Shown: positions 33,886 to 47,616 of the stretch, one piece after another
How positions within the stretch are numbered: position 1 is the stretch's first letter
How the letters are laid out: each line of letters opens with the position of its first letter
NCBI GenBank assembly: GCA_947172415.1
Contig: OX359194.1
Location: 3,224,001 to 3,288,000, forward strand
DNA: 64,000 nucleotides
Origin: Chondrosia reniformis
Taxonomy: Eukaryota; Porifera; Demospongiae; Chondrillida; Chondrillidae
Direction: 5' to 3'
The notes under the pieces: generated by a model
The model's database searches: none
Told to the model about the DNA's origin: nothing
What the model saw: only the letters and a program-made list of their open reading frames with translations
Position numbers and translations under genes: made by a program

Positions 33886-34556
33886 CTCCTGGAGAACACC
33901 ATGTTTGACCCAATTTTCTCCATTCCTCATAGCATGAGCTACAGGACCAACCCCTCACTGGCCAGAGGGTGCCCTCTGAACGTGAAGAACTCAGAACTAA
34001 AGTTTTGTAGCTACTTCTCCTTCTCTCATTTGAGCTCCTTTATCTCTGATGAGATCTCCACCTGTTTCACTCCTGGAAAGTGGTACCTCATAAAATTCCC
34101 TGGGTACTGGTGGTCACTGTCGATAATATGGTCCCTCGTAAGTCAGCTGCTGAGACTGTTACCCAAATTAATGAGGTAAACCCTGTGATTGGCAGCACAT
34201 GGGTGGCCATTTTATAGCATCATACCTATAACCTCTTTGTATATGCAGTTTTGTGTAAAGTTCTACCCTACAGAGTGTCACCAAAAGAAGAAGTTTAAGG
34301 CTAGTATAGGGTCTTTTCCTGTAAACTTTACTGATGCAACAACATCATCATCAGTTAGTACGCCTGTGGAACATATCCGCAAATTTCCAATTTTTGTAAA
34401 TTGTCATATTAGCACCTACAGAAGTGTCACATTCCAGGCGGAAGCGTCTTTAGCATGTGACCTGCCCGTGAAGCGGAGCACCCAGCACTGAAACGTCACG
34501 AGTCATCACTAGTCGTTATAGATGTCAAATTATAGTATAGCGGAGGAAAGCCAATA

Positions 34557-34742
34557 AAGGCCTATGTGACTGAAACGTTCTATTTTTCTTTTGATTATAC
34601 TACGTTAATTATCAAAGAAGAATAGAACGTTTCGGTCACATAGGCCTTAATTCCTCAGCTATTATTAACCAAGTATAGTAGCTGAAGAATTAAGGCGTAC
34701 ATGACCGAAGCGTTCTGTTTTCTTTTGATTATACCTCGTTAA
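34557..34742. repeat. Foldback/palindromic repeat, unit 2
   Basis: Counterpart of 23007-23192 with one visible change (GCGTACATGACC for GCGTACGTGACC). Confidence 0.7.
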
Positions 34743-36067
34743 TTGCTCATACATTTTTGCCATTGATAATTACATAGATATTAGTAGACATGCAATATGC
34801 TTACTGTTTCCACTTACCTCTTACGACAACAAAAACTTCGATCAAGGAAACTGTATCGCTACCGAGAAGCCTTACTTGAAATGTCAACTTCGGAAGTCTA
34901 ATGTTTGTATAACGCCTTGCCAAATATTTGGGTGCATATGCAACGTCATAAAACGTCATTGTATGATGGCTAAGCTATACTACTAATTTTGGCTGATAAT
35001 CACGTGACAATACCATTACTCGAAGGAGAAGAGACAAATGGAAAATAAACGGATTATTAGACAGTGGAGGATTGTATATCTAACCATTTTTGACATCAAT
35101 CTCTTCAGCAAGTAACAGCCTAAAAGTTGTATGCATACTCCTGGACTATTCCCTTGTTTAACTGAGATATGAAGTACTAGAGGTGCCCGATAAAGGTACG
35201 AAAATATGTTTTCGATTATAATTCAAAAACCAAAGGGAATTTAAAAGGAGTATACATACAATCATTAGATATCATTGTCCTTCATAGATTGGTGTCACCA
35301 TTTATTCTATATTCGCATTTTTCACTGTCTAATAAAATTTCTTTGACGATTTGGCACCTCTCACTTACGGCCGCTTACCTTCTCCTTTAAGCCTGCAATC
35401 GTGACGCTCTTTTAACCAAAATATTAAGAAAGAATAGCGCTTCAATTCTATATGATTTGTTTAGCGATACGATATTTCTACCGTAAAATAGAATAAATTA
35501 AGAAAGAGTGTTAGTTAGCAACTTTTATTGAAAATTCCCGGAAGTGTGGACATATTCCACTAGCGTATGCTTCAAATAGATGCAAGTTACTCTGAAACTC
35601 ACAGAAATGGTTTAGCTCTCATTTGATCCTTCAGTTACGTAACCATCAGTATATATTCGACTGGCCAAGGGTCACTTTGTGGTGACCATATATACAGACT
35701 TCGCCCCACCTCCTGCTCAGAGACAGTGGATTGTGTAACTGGCTGTCCTGCTCATGCAAGATTTGTTCAAATGAAGACGTATGTTTGTGAATTAAAGAAC
35801 TATTGTCTAACCAATTATATGCTGTCTCTCCTTCAGTACAGCTCCAGAGAGAATGTTTTCAAAAATTTCCAGTTGAGGGGCCCTCCCTTCTTGTGCGAGA
35901 TTTGCCAGTTTGATATATCCAAGTCAGCCGACTTTGAAATGATTCTGCTAAGCAAACTGGTGGGGGAGGACACCCTTTTTCTTCCAACTGTCACTCCCCA
36001 CTATATATCTCTTTCTCTGTTTTATGTATAGGTTTGCCATGTACTTATATTATAACACCAAGACTAT

Positions 36068-36653
36068 TGTATTCTGCTGAACTAAGTGTCACTATTAGCT
36101 ATTCTGCTTTAACTAAGTGTCTCTATAGGCTATTCTGCTGTAACTAAGTGTCACTATAGGCTATTCTGTTTTAACTGAGAATCTCTATAGGCTATTCTGC
36201 TGTAACTAAGTGTCTCTATAGGCTATTCTGCTTTAACCAAGTGTCTCTATTGGCTGTTCTGTTGTAACTAAGAGTCTCTATAGGCTATTTTGCTTTAACT
36301 ACGTGTCTCTATAGGTTATTCTGCTGTAAGTAAGTGTCTCTATAGGCTATTCGGCTTTAACTAAGTGTCTCTATAGGTTATTCTGCTGTAAGTAAGTGTC
36401 TCTATGGGCTATTCTGCTTTAACTAAGTGTCTCTATAGGTTATTCTGCTGTAAGTAAGTGTCTCTATAGGCTATTCGGCTTTAACCAAGTGTCTCTATAG
36501 GCTGTTCTGTTGTAGCTAAGAGTCTCTATAGGCTATTTTGCTTTAACTACGTGTCTCTATAGGCTACTCTGCTGTAACTAAGTGTCTCTATAGGCTATTC
36601 TGCTGTAACTAAGAGTCTCTATGGGCTATTCTGCTTTAACTAAGAGTCTCTGT
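36068..36653. repeat. 31-bp minisatellite, unit 2
   Basis: Same repeat and order of variants as in unit 1. An unstable array that has kept the same length points to very recent duplication. Confidence 0.9.
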
Positions 36654-36733
36654 AACCAACAGTCTGCAAAGAGGAGTGATGTTCACTCTAAAGACAAGGT
36701 GTGATTGTCATAGTGTGTGTTCACACTAAAATT

Positions 36734-37012
36734 TTAACAGTGCTGTTTCAACTCTTCTAATCGTTTCTTCGCTTTATCGTAAGTATTTAGCAACGTGATA
36801 CAAGTAAAGCAAATGTAATCACCAGCACGAAAGAGGGGTTCTATGAATGAAAAATTTGGGATCAGGAGATTCTCCAGTACAATGGACTTGATAATTTCAC
36901 GTACAGTCTCTGCAGAGTTCCCTGAAAGTACAAGCCTCTTCTTCTCAGACAAGCTTGACACTGTCAATTTGGGGCAAATGTGGCATTCATAGGGTTGCAA
37001 ATCGACTTGCAT
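36734..37012 (-). CDS. Zinc-finger-like small protein, unit 2
   Basis: Identical in translation to the 92-aa frame at 25184-25462. Confidence 0.5.
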   Translation of the reverse strand: MQVDLQPYECHICPKLTVSSLSEKKRLVLSGNSAETVREIIKSIVLENLLIPNFSFIEPLFRAGDYICFTCITLLNTYDKAKKRLEELKQHC

Positions 37013-38040
37013 GGCTTTATTTACTTAGGTGTTTGCTGCGTAAAAAAGATACTTGACTTCACTAGAAGGCTTACTTACCCCATAAGCATATTTGTAGGTG
37101 ACAATTTGTGATCTAGAGTGTTACTGTAGATGCATGGGTGGAAATGGTTTTGGTGAGAAATGTGTCATACCACTGTTCTGACAAAATGATGTAATAGCAA
37201 AATGGAGGAAGAACCGTCACAAGCTGAACTCTCTGCCACCTCCATATTGACTGCAGCACTGGTGACCTTGTATTCCCAGGCCCACCAATGAATCAATAGC
37301 AGCCACTTCTGCAAAGTCAGTTTGGATCTGATGAAAAAGCTGCCCTCCCTTATTAATTTGGTATTTTTGCAACTTGGACATCTTCATCTATTAATTTAAC
37401 ATACACTAATTATGTCATTATTAATCTTAACATTTACCTCTTTTAGAATTTTCAATGTTTATTGTATTAAGCACTGCATTTTATAAAATTACAAACTGAA
37501 TCCATCTTTAATGTCTCTTCGAGGACCCCAGTCCATATAAATGCTGTAATTACTGCAAGTCATAGTGCCAGCTAGCAACCTTTTTGATTGAAACCAACTA
37601 ATCAAATCATCACTTGAGCAAAAAGCCACTTTTCCTATTTCTATAAAAGACATTTTCAAATCGCCGAAATAAACTGCCTTAATTTATTGCATCAGAATTT
37701 AATTACGCATACGAATCAAATCAAACAGATGAAAATATTGGAAGTTAAATCGATCAGTACTTAATACGTAAATTAGGCATTTATTCCTTTATTACGAAGG
37801 CTTATACAATAATAGCATAATTGTCTTATATGTACCTATGTAATAGTTGCGCAATTACGATTACATCACGCTAGATTTTGTGACTTAAAATAGTAACAAT
37901 TTCACAATAAATTTTATATATTATTACAAAAATAAGTATAAACAGTTTTTTTCACATCAATTCTTGCTAGTTGATCCCTTCTCAAAGCCCGTAACTTTAT
38001 AAAGCTTTGAAAATTCTATATTTTATGCTTATTGAAATTT

Positions 38041-39212
38041 TTGTATATTAACTGCACAGTAGTTTCATCTGAAAATATGCAATTGGAAAAGCTGTCTCCT
38101 AAGTTTTCTTTGGCCCATGCCAAGTATTTTGCTTCTCTAATCATCTGGCAATAGGCACTGCTTTGCCAAGTCCAACCTAGTTCCCTTTGACATTTCCAAA
38201 GCTGATTCTCTAGAGAGTATCTTCTGTAGTACGGTACCAGTCAGTAAAAAGTTCTACGGGTTGTACATAGGTACACGCCTTGGTTAGCATGCGGGTTTGC
38301 TACGGGTTTACAACTGGTTTACCCGTTGCGCTTTAGTTTCAAAACGGGTTGTATATGTACGCCTTCACCCGTCGCTCTATAGATGTGTTAAAAGAAAGAT
38401 ATTGACACTCACAGAATTCAAATCATTATTTTATAGTGTTACAATTGCTCGCTGGTGTGAAACTTTTGTAAAAGGAGATCAATCATGAGTCTGAGTCTGA
38501 GCTTGGTTTACGATTAATAGATCCTGTTGTTTTGCTGAGCCTTAGAACGATTTTAAAAAAGAATTCTCTACTTTACTTATGGTGAATACACCATTTAAAC
38601 TACTTACGTACAACAACAATAAATCCAAACACTAAAGGTAACGCTATACAAATTTACACTTCGTTAAAATTCCATTCGATTTACTTAACGCTAACTTTTC
38701 AAACCACTATAAAAATTCCTCACATTAAAAACTCGAAGAGCTTGTGTGCAGGTAAACTTTAGAACGGGTTTTCATAACAGTCGAGCATACGGTTTGTGAA
38801 CAGGTTTGCAATGGGTAGGTACGTGTACAGGTACGGGCGTTGACGGTTCACTTTTTACTGACTGGTGCCGTACTTTGATTGTTGTTTCATCATCATCTTC
38901 CATTCTTGAATCAACCTTTTCCTTGGTTTCATCAGTTATTTTAGATTTTCGTCCTGAGCCTTCCCTCCTGGAAATCAAATTAGTTGCTTCATACTTTTTT
39001 AGGAATTCCCAAATACCTTGCCTAGTAAATAGCAGATTTTCATCACGTAATAGCTTTGCTGTAGTTGGCACTTTAAAGCCTTCTCTCCACATTGAAACAA
39101 TTTTTTGGTGTTTATAGGTACTGTACTTCGACATCGTGTTTAAGCTTTTACTAAAATTGAATTCACTTATCGATAAGGTGTTATACAAACCGTTAATTGT
39201 TAAGTATGCCAT
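38041..39212 (-). pseudogene. Tc1/mariner relic with MITE (38232-38870), unit 2
   Basis: Same structure, insertion point and TA flanks as 26491-27662. The insertion therefore predates the tandem duplication. Confidence 0.8.
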
Positions 39213-39233
39213 TTGCGTGAGAATGTAGGCGTA

Positions 39234-39460
39234 TCAAAACTTCGGAGGAAGCTTCGTAGCTTCAAAACTTCGTAAGAGCTTGGAAAAACTTTGCAAGCTT
39301 ACCCACAAATGTCGACACCGGTAATGAGCACCAGAGTTGGAAAAGCAATTTCTTACGGTCTTCAAAAGATGGAGTCGATCTGATATAAAATAAATATACC
39401 TCTCTTCTCTAGCAAAAGGGTAACAAGTCTTGTAAGTAACAGACGAATTCAAAGCTGAAT
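39234..39460 (-). pseudogene. P-element-like fragment, unit 2
   Basis: Identical in translation to the fragment at 27684-27910. Confidence 0.55.
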
Positions 39461-39669
39461 GAAGCTGGAAAAATTTTCTGTTACTTTTGGCACCATCATA
39501 ACAGAATTAGAATACTTTGAAGCTGAGCTGTTCCAGATGTTAGGCTGTTGATCCTATTATACATATGGCAAACTGACATCACTTCAAGCTGTATTATGCA
39601 CACATACAGAAAGCTGTATATACCTGTTGTTGCAAAGTGAGCAACAGAAAATGTTTTTCCTGAAAAGAT

Positions 39670-40639
39670 ACTCTGTACCATCAGAAAGAACATCTGCTTA
39701 GCAACTGGAAATGCTACTCCCTCAGATTCTAGGCTTTTCAAGTCTTCCTCAATAGAAGTTAAATATGTTTTCAAAAGCATCGCTGGCTGTCTTCCTAAAG
39801 CGCCCCCGCCACATATACGCATCTAAGTGTGATGGCAATTGAGGAGCACGGCAACCTTTCATTCGTTTAAATTTTCTCCTAACCTGAGACCAGTAACATT
39901 ACACGTGTTGGGTGTTGACCCCTGTAGTTGGTTCTACAAAATGCAGTGAATGGTTCACTGTTGAATGGGATGCCGCATTACGTAAGGAACTGACACTGCT
40001 ATAGGCTTTCCACTGATCAGCTTTCACAGTGGTCCCAGGGTTAACGTGTGACTGTATAATGGGTAGCAATGTCTGAGCCCGTCTGTCAGGAACTATTTCC
40101 ATGTATCCTAGTGCAGGTTGGGTCGAGGTGTCTACCATGCCAAAAACCCAAACTTCTCTACTGGTAGCCCTACCCCTATGATGTTTTGACTTATGCCGAA
40201 ATAAGCTCTCGTCTATCTGCACAATTTTATTGGAGCCTTCAAGTTGTATGTTGGTATATACATGCTTTCTACAGCAAATATGTCTCAGCCATCCATAAAC
40301 ATCAATGGCTGCATCGATGGAAACCTCAGTGTCTATTTTGGCGTGGGATACAGGGTCTTGACGAGCCCAGAAGAACATCAGTAGAAGCCACTTTTGTAGA
40401 CTTAACCTGGATTTATCAAAAAACTGTCTTTTCTTATAGTGGATGACATCAATTGCATTACAGGATTCTGTATTGCAGGATATTATAACAAGGAGAGTGT
40501 TTTCATAAATTACGTACAGTAGGTAGAATGGGCTATGTTTGACTCCATACAGAACAATTAACAAAGGATTACACTTAGGTCTTACAGAGACATTTGGAGG
40601 TGGGGTAGTACGAGGTAACACTAGATTGTCCTTAGACAT
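39670..40639 (-). pseudogene. Merlin transposase, unit 2
   Basis: Same 246-aa frame with the stop in place of the third catalytic residue as in unit 1. Confidence 0.85.
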
Positions 40640-41308
40640 ACTAGCTACTTTATGCTTAAACTTGATTCTAAATTAGAGGCAATGTTATGTCTTAGACTGT
40701 AAAGGGGGATTACCTATGGATGGAATTTGTCATTTTAAGAATAGGTTCTTTGGATAGATATCACTAGTTGCAATGTTACTTTTTTAATTAATTAATGGAC
40801 TAACCTTATCAACAGCTCTCAAGTCAAACTTGTGTTGCTTGACTAAGTACTTAACCATCTCAAGGGGACCCTGGAATTGCACTTACTGGGTATGTTGACG
40901 GGCTTAATTGCTGATGACATAAAAGGGGAATTAATCATGTGTTACCACAATTGAATCACTATTTTAACCCATCACCAGTCGTGTTACCATTTTTCGCAAT
41001 ACCGTTTACAGTCGTGAACCCAACATTACCAGTCGCTTTATTTGAGATAAAATACTATAAGTTTACTAGCAAATGTTAGTTATGCTTATAGATAGTTCAT
41101 TTCTAAAGTTACAGTCAATTTTCATCTCAAACTTTGACTCTGATGATAAAATAAAATTCTCTGCTTTACTTAACACGAATATACCATATTACTTGACAAG
41201 GACGAAAATCAACCACACTATAAAAACTAATACTTCTTTGTTCAAATTCTTCAATTGCCGTTGTAATAACTTAAACACCACACGTATAAATTTCCTTTTA
41301 TTAACACC

Positions 41309-41792
41309 CTAGAAGCACTTACACAGGCAGCTTGCTGCTTCCCATGAAGTGACCCCCCCCGCATTAAGTTCATAATTATATAGTGGGTGTTTGATCTCAT
41401 GAGGTGAGAGTATCTCTTCTATACTGAAGGCCACTACCTCTTCAGTAGCAGCTTCACCACATTCTGTGGTCTCATCTGAACCATAGTAAGAGTAACCATG
41501 GACCAAGTCTCTTTTAATAATAGTGCCTTTGGCCACTCCCTGATGGTCACATGGGTAAACTAGTGTAACTAAAAGAAAAAAGAAACCTGATGTAATAAAA
41601 GCTTGCAAAAAGGATCGATTTTTTTGGGATTCTTTTCTCTACCTTCATCACCTTCATTGAAGTAATCATGTACGTCACTAAAAAATAAATAAATAATGTA
41701 ACTCCTGTGGTAGCCCGAGTGCATGCAGTGGCAGCTACAAACAAGCAAAAATGGACATGGGTGGCCTTTGTTTTAGAACCAGAGCCAGGCAT
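41309..41792 (-). pseudogene. Family R copy, first of unit 3
   Basis: Same sequence as the first copy of unit 2 (29759-30242), eight-C run, both starts out of frame with the core. Confidence 0.5.
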
Positions 41793-42540
41793 ACGATCTA
41801 GATAGCCTGTCGCTTGAAGATGTTTTTAGAAATAGAATATGCTCGATTTCGATGTTTGATCTTCTTTTGTTAATTCACGCTGAATTTCACTGAGCTTTTT
41901 TCCCTTCCGATGATAAAATAAAATTCTCTGCTTTACTTAAGACGAATAAATCATATTACTTCACAAGGACGAAAAACAACCACGCTTTTAAACTAAAATT
42001 TCTATGTTCAAATTCTTTACTGTTAAATATTTGGGGTGAGGCTCACACCAAATTTAGGGTGATTTCCTTCCCTCCAGGAGCACACCATATTCAGTGTGAT
42101 AATCACACTATCTATTAAGAGAGTGATCAGCACTCCTGGTGAAGGAGTGACTGTCACTCTTGCTAAAGGAGTGATCCTCTCCTTATTATATATAATGCAA
42201 GCTATGCATCAATATTGGCTCATGCATGCATTGGTTTCGGAATTATACACAACAGAAATAAATGTAATAATTATAAAGATTAAAATAAATATTATAATAT
42301 ATAAGGTTTACTAGCTGCATATACATGATAATCAAAAAGGTAATTTTGTAGTTATATGTATAGTCTATATAAAAATAAACTAAAAACCTAATTTAGCTAC
42401 AAGTTTATAAGGTCTTTGTTTTTTAGTTAATTTTACATTTAGAAGGGAATATTCTAAAATGAATGCGCGCCTATAGGATAAGATAAATTTAAAGTGAAGA
42501 AGATGAGAAGATTACGAGTGCCTCTGATATTTTCTCAATT

Positions 42541-42878
42541 TTACAGAGGATCTTTTTTTTCTAGTATGAGGTAGCATTCCCGAATGCCATCTTCAAAATT
42601 GCCTGTTGCTAGAAGGCACCCTTGACCACTGACAAGGGTTGCAGCCTCTTTGGCTAGATTAGAATTAGCCTGTACAAATAAATGACCATGAAAACCGATA
42701 AATATATGTAATTCTATTTATGAATGAAATCTATATAGATAATATATACATGTATATATGCATATATTGACGTACATACCAAGAATGGCACTACACAAGT
42801 TTTAAAGTATGTACTTACAAAAGAAATGAGCGGAGAAAGCCTCTTACTGACAATGGAATGGGAATCCACAGAGCCTTC
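42541..42878 (-). CDS. Family S gene, unit 3: last two coding exons
   Basis: Exons 42819-42878 and 42541-42669, same frame and TPR-like ending as in unit 2. Confidence 0.5.
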
Positions 42879-43734
42879 CTATTCCTCTCAGAATCTTAGG
42901 CAGAAATCACAATGAGGTGACCTCACTATTCCCATGGGAATTGCAATCTTGATACCAGACAAAAGTAGTTATGATTGTATTGGGTCTTTTCCTGTTGGAA
43001 ACGCATAGGTTACAAAACTTCCATATAGAATGCTATCAATATTAGATAAACGTTTACGTTAACGTTGATAACGCGTAGATTACGAAACTTCCTTAGAATA
43101 TCAATCAATAATATCACTGACGTTTTCACTTTATACTAATGTACAGTATAATGATGCTAGAAGTTTTGTAACCTATACGCGTGTTTCCTACTGATTTGCC
43201 TGGATATGATTTAAATCGTTAAAAGGTGAGTCTTTTTGTTACGTTATCCCCTCACACGAAGCCAATGCAGCTGTGTGTGCATTTGTACAGTAAAATTTCT
43301 ATCATTACTAGCAGCTGTACAGTATCCACGTGTGTGTAGCTTTTAACTAAACGTAACCAATATAAGAGTCAGACGAAAGTGCTTGTGTGTGTTTTGACTT
43401 GACAGGTGTTTGTAAATGAGGATTAGTCTTCAAAATTCGTATTAATACACCATGCATAGCAGCACTATCTATGCGTGTGTAGCAAAACTTTTAATTGAAT
43501 GTAACCATTAAGTCCCTAATAGGATTGGTTCTTTTTTTAATGGCTATGCTACGCTTACTCGCTCGTAGTAGCGAAGAATGGGATCCCGCAGATTGCTTAA
43601 GGGAATTCATTGAGCGCTTTGTCAAGGACGAAAAACAACCACGTTTTAAAAACTAATACTTCTTTGTTCAAATTCTTCAATTGCAGTTGTAATAACTTAA
43701 ACACCACACGTATAAATTTCCTTTTATTAACACC

Positions 43735-44206
43735 CTAGAAGCGCTTACGCAGGCAGCTTGCTGCTTCCCATGAAGTGAACCCCCCCACATTAAGTTTATA
43801 ATTATATTGTGGGTGTTTGATCTCATGGGGTGAGAGTATCTCTTCTATACTGATGGCCACTTCCTCTTCAGTAGCAGCTTCACTAAATTCTGTGGTCTCA
43901 TCTGAACCATAGTAAGAGTACCCATGGACCAAGTCTCTTTTAATAATAGTGCCTTTGGTCACTCCCTGATGGTCACATGGGTAAACTAGTGTAACTAAAA
44001 GAAAAAAGAAACCTGATGTAATAAAAGCTTGCAAAAAGGATCAATATTTTGGGATTCTTTTCTTTACCTTTATCACCTTTATTGAAGTAATCATGTATGT
44101 CACTAAAAAAAGAAACTCCTGTGGTAGCCCAAGTGCATGCAGTGGCAGCAACGAACAAGCAAAAATGGACATGTGTGCCCTTTGTGTGAGAACCAGAGCC
44201 AGGCAT
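43735..44206 (-). CDS. Family R gene, unit 3 second copy (MPGSG type)
   Basis: Exons 44068-44206 and 43735-43994. Same as unit 2, including the GTACCCATGG variant, which groups units 2 and 3 against unit 1. Confidence 0.55.
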
Positions 44207-44502
44207 ACCATCTAGAGAGCCTCTTGCTTGAAGACATTTTTAGAAATAGAATATGCCCATTTCGATGTTTTTTTGATCTTCTTTTGTTAACTCCTGCTTA
44301 CTTTTGCTAAGCGTTTTCCCCTTCTGATGATAAAATAAAATTCTCTGCTTTACTTAACACGAATATACCATATTACTTGACAAGGACGAAAATCAACCAC
44401 ACTATAAAAACTAATACTTCTTTGTTCAAATTCTTCAATTGCCGTTGTAATAACTTAAACACCACACGTATAAATTTCCTTTTATTAACACCCTAGAAGC
44501 AC

Positions 44503-44943
44503 TTACACAGGCAGCTTGCTGCTTCCCATGAAGTGACCCCCCCCCGCATTAAGTTCATAATTATATTGTGGCTGTTTTATCTCATGGGGTGAGAGTATCT
44601 CTTCTATACTGATGGCCACTTCCTCTTCAGTAACAGCTTCACCAAACTCTGTGGTCTCATCTGAACCATAGTAAGAGTAACCATGGACCAAGTCTCTTTT
44701 AATAATAGTGCCTTTGGCCACTCCTTGATGGTCACATGGGTAAACTAGTGTAACTAAAAGGAAAAAAGAAACCTTATGTAATAAAAGCTTGCAAAAAGGA
44801 TCGATTTTTTTGGGATTCTTTTCTTTACCTTTATCACCTTCATTGAAGTAATCATGTACGTCACTAAAAAAAGATAAATAATGTAACTCCTGTGGTAGCC
44901 CGAGTGCATGCAGTGGCAGCAACGAACAAGCAAAAATGGACAT
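44503..44943 (-). CDS. Family R gene, unit 3 third copy (121 aa, third C-terminal frame)
   Basis: Exons 44829-44943 and 44503-44753. The C run is nine bases, one fewer than in unit 2, which moves the tail into the third frame: GGGHFMGSSKLPV and stop. Otherwise it matches the unit 2 copy. Confidence 0.55.
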   Translation of the reverse strand: MSIFACSLLPLHALGLPQELHYLSFFSDVHDYFNEGDKGKEKNPKKIDPFCKLLLHKVSFFLLVTLVYPCDHQGVAKGTIIKRDLVHGYSYYGSDETTEFGEAVTEEEVAISIEEILSPHEIKQPQYNYELNAGGGHFMGSSKLPV

Positions 44944-45264
44944 GGATGGCCTTTGTGTAAGAACCAGAGCCAGGCATACAATCTAGAGAGCCTCTTGCTT
45001 GAAGACGTTTTTAGAAATAGAATATGCCCGATTTCAATGTTTTTTTGATCTTCTTTTGTTAACTCCCGCATACTTTCACTGAGCGTTTTCCCCTTCCGAT
45101 GATAAAATAAAATTCTCTGCTTTACTTAAGACAAATAAACCATATTACTTCACAAGGACGAAAAACAACCACGCTTTAAAAACTAATACTTCTTTGTTCA
45201 AATTCTTCAATTGCCATCGTAATAACTTAAGCACCACACATATAAATTTCATTTTGTTAACACC

Positions 45265-45434
45265 CTAGAAGCGCTTACGCAGGCAGCTTGCTGCTTCCCA
45301 TGAAGTGACCCCCTCCGCATTAAGTTCATAATTATATAGTGGGTGTTTGATCTCATGGGATGAGAGTATCTCTTCTATACAGAAGGCCACTACCTCTTCA
45401 GTAGCAGCTTCACCACATTCTGTGGAACATGGCT
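45265..45434 (-). pseudogene. Family R 3'-terminal fragment, unit 3
   Basis: Same truncated copy as at 22166 and 33716. Confidence 0.6.
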
Positions 45435-46105
45435 CTCCTGGAGAACACCATGTTTGACCCAATTTTCTCCATTCCTCATAGCATGAGCTACAGGACCAAC
45501 CCCTCACTGGCCAGAGGGTGCCCTCTGAACGTGAAGAACTCAGAACTAAAGTTTTGTAGCTACTTCTCCTTCTCTCATTTGAGCTCCTTTATCTCTGATG
45601 AGATCTCCACCTGTTTCACTCCTGGAAAGTGGTACCTCATAAAATTCCCTGGGTACTGGTGGTCACTGTCGATAATATGGTCCCTCGTAAGTCAGCTGCT
45701 GAGACTGTTACCCAAATTAATGAGGTAAACCCTGTGATTGGCAGCACATGGGTGGCCATTTTATAGCATCATACCTATAACCTCTTTGTATATGCAGTTT
45801 TGTGTAAAGTTCTACCCTACAGAGTGTCACCAAAAGAAGAAGTTTAAGGCTAGTATAGGGTCTTTTCCTGTAAACTTTACTGATGCAACAACATCATCAT
45901 CAGTTAGTACGCCTGTGGAACATATCCGCAAATTTCCAATTTTTGTAAATTGTCATATTAGCACCTACAGAAGTGTCACATTCCAGGCGGAAGCGTCTTT
46001 AGCATGTGACCTGCCCGTGAAGCGGAGCACCCAGCACTGAAACGTCACGAGTCATCACTAGTCGTTATAGATGTCAAATTATAGTATAGCGGAGGAAAGC
46101 CAATA

Positions 46106-46291
46106 AAGGCCTATGTGACTGAAACGTTCTATTTTTCTTTTGATTATACTACGTTAATTATCAAAGAAGAATAGAACGTTTCGGTCACATAGGCCTTAAT
46201 TCCTCAGCTATTATTAACCAAGTATAGTAGCTGAAGAATTAAGGCGTACATGACCGAAGCGTTCTGTTTTCTTTTGATTATACCTCGTTAA
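46106..46291. repeat. Foldback/palindromic repeat, unit 3
   Basis: Same as in unit 2, including the GCGTACATGACC variant. Confidence 0.7.
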
Positions 46292-47616
46292 TTGCTCATA
46301 CATTTTTGCCATTGATAATTACATAGATATTAGTAGACATGCAATATGCTTACTGTTTCCACTTACCTCTTACGACAACAAAAACTTCGATCAAGGAAAC
46401 TGTATCGCTACCGAGAAGCCTTACTTGAAATGTCAACTTCGGAAGTCTAATGTTTGTATAACGCCTTGCCAAATATTTGGGTGCATATGCAACGTCATAA
46501 AACGTCATTGTATGATGGCTAAGCTATACTACTAATTTTGGCTGATAATCACGTGACAATACCATTACTCGAAGGAGAAGAGACAAATGGAAAATAAACG
46601 GATTATTAGACAGTGGAGGATTGTATATCTAACCATTTTTGACATCAATCTCTTCAGCAAGTAACAGCCTAAAAGTTGTATGCATACTCCTGGACTATTC
46701 CCTTGTTTAACTGAGATATGAAGTACTAGAGGTGCCCGATAAAGGTACGAAAATATGTTTTCGATTATAATTCAAAAACCAAAGGGAATTTAAAAGGAGT
46801 ATACATACAATCATTAGATATCATTGTCCTTCATAGATTGGTGTCACCATTTATTCTATATTCGCATTTTTCACTGTCTAATAAAATTTCTTTGACGATT
46901 TGGCACCTCTCACTTACGGCCGCTTACCTTCTCCTTTAAGCCTGCAATCGTGACGCTCTTTTAACCAAAATATTAAGAAAGAATAGCGCTTCAATTCTAT
47001 ATGATTTGTTTAGCGATACGATATTTCTACCGTAAAATAGAATAAATTAAGAAAGAGTGTTAGTTAGCAACTTTTATTGAAAATTCCCGGAAGTGTGGAC
47101 ATATTCCACTAGCGTATGCTTCAAATAGATGCAAGTTACTCTGAAACTCACAGAAATGGTTTAGCTCTCATTTGATCCTTCAGTTACGTAACCATCAGTA
47201 TATATTCGACTGGCCAAGGGTCACTTTGTGGTGACCATATATACAGACTTCGCCCCACCTCCTGCTCAGAGACAGTGGATTGTGTAACTGGCTGTCCTGC
47301 TCATGCAAGATTTGTTCAAATGAAGACGTATGTTTGTGAATTAAAGAACTATTGTCTAACCAATTATATGCTGTCTCTCCTTCAGTACAGCTCCAGAGAG
47401 AATGTTTTCAAAAATTTCCAGTTGAGGGGCCCTCCCTTCTTGTGCGAGATTTGCCAGTTTGATATATCCAAGTCAGCCGACTTTGAAATGATTCTGCTAA
47501 GCAAACTGGTGGGGGAGGACACCCTTTTTCTTCCAACTGTCACTCCCCACTATATATCTCTTTCTCTGTTTTATGTATAGGTTTGCCATGTACTTATATT
47601 ATAACACCAAGACTAT

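Larger units (their letters stand above)
29589..41138. repeat. Tandem segmental duplication, unit 2 (11,550 bp)
   Basis: Begins at the junction AAACTTTGAC/TCTGATGATA, where single-copy-like sequence meets an R copy, and ends at the same junction 11,550 bp later. All genes and repeats of unit 1 recur at an offset near 11,550. Examples of changes from unit 1 are TTCCC for TTTCC near 34098 and CATGACC for CGTGACC near 34700. Confidence 0.92.
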
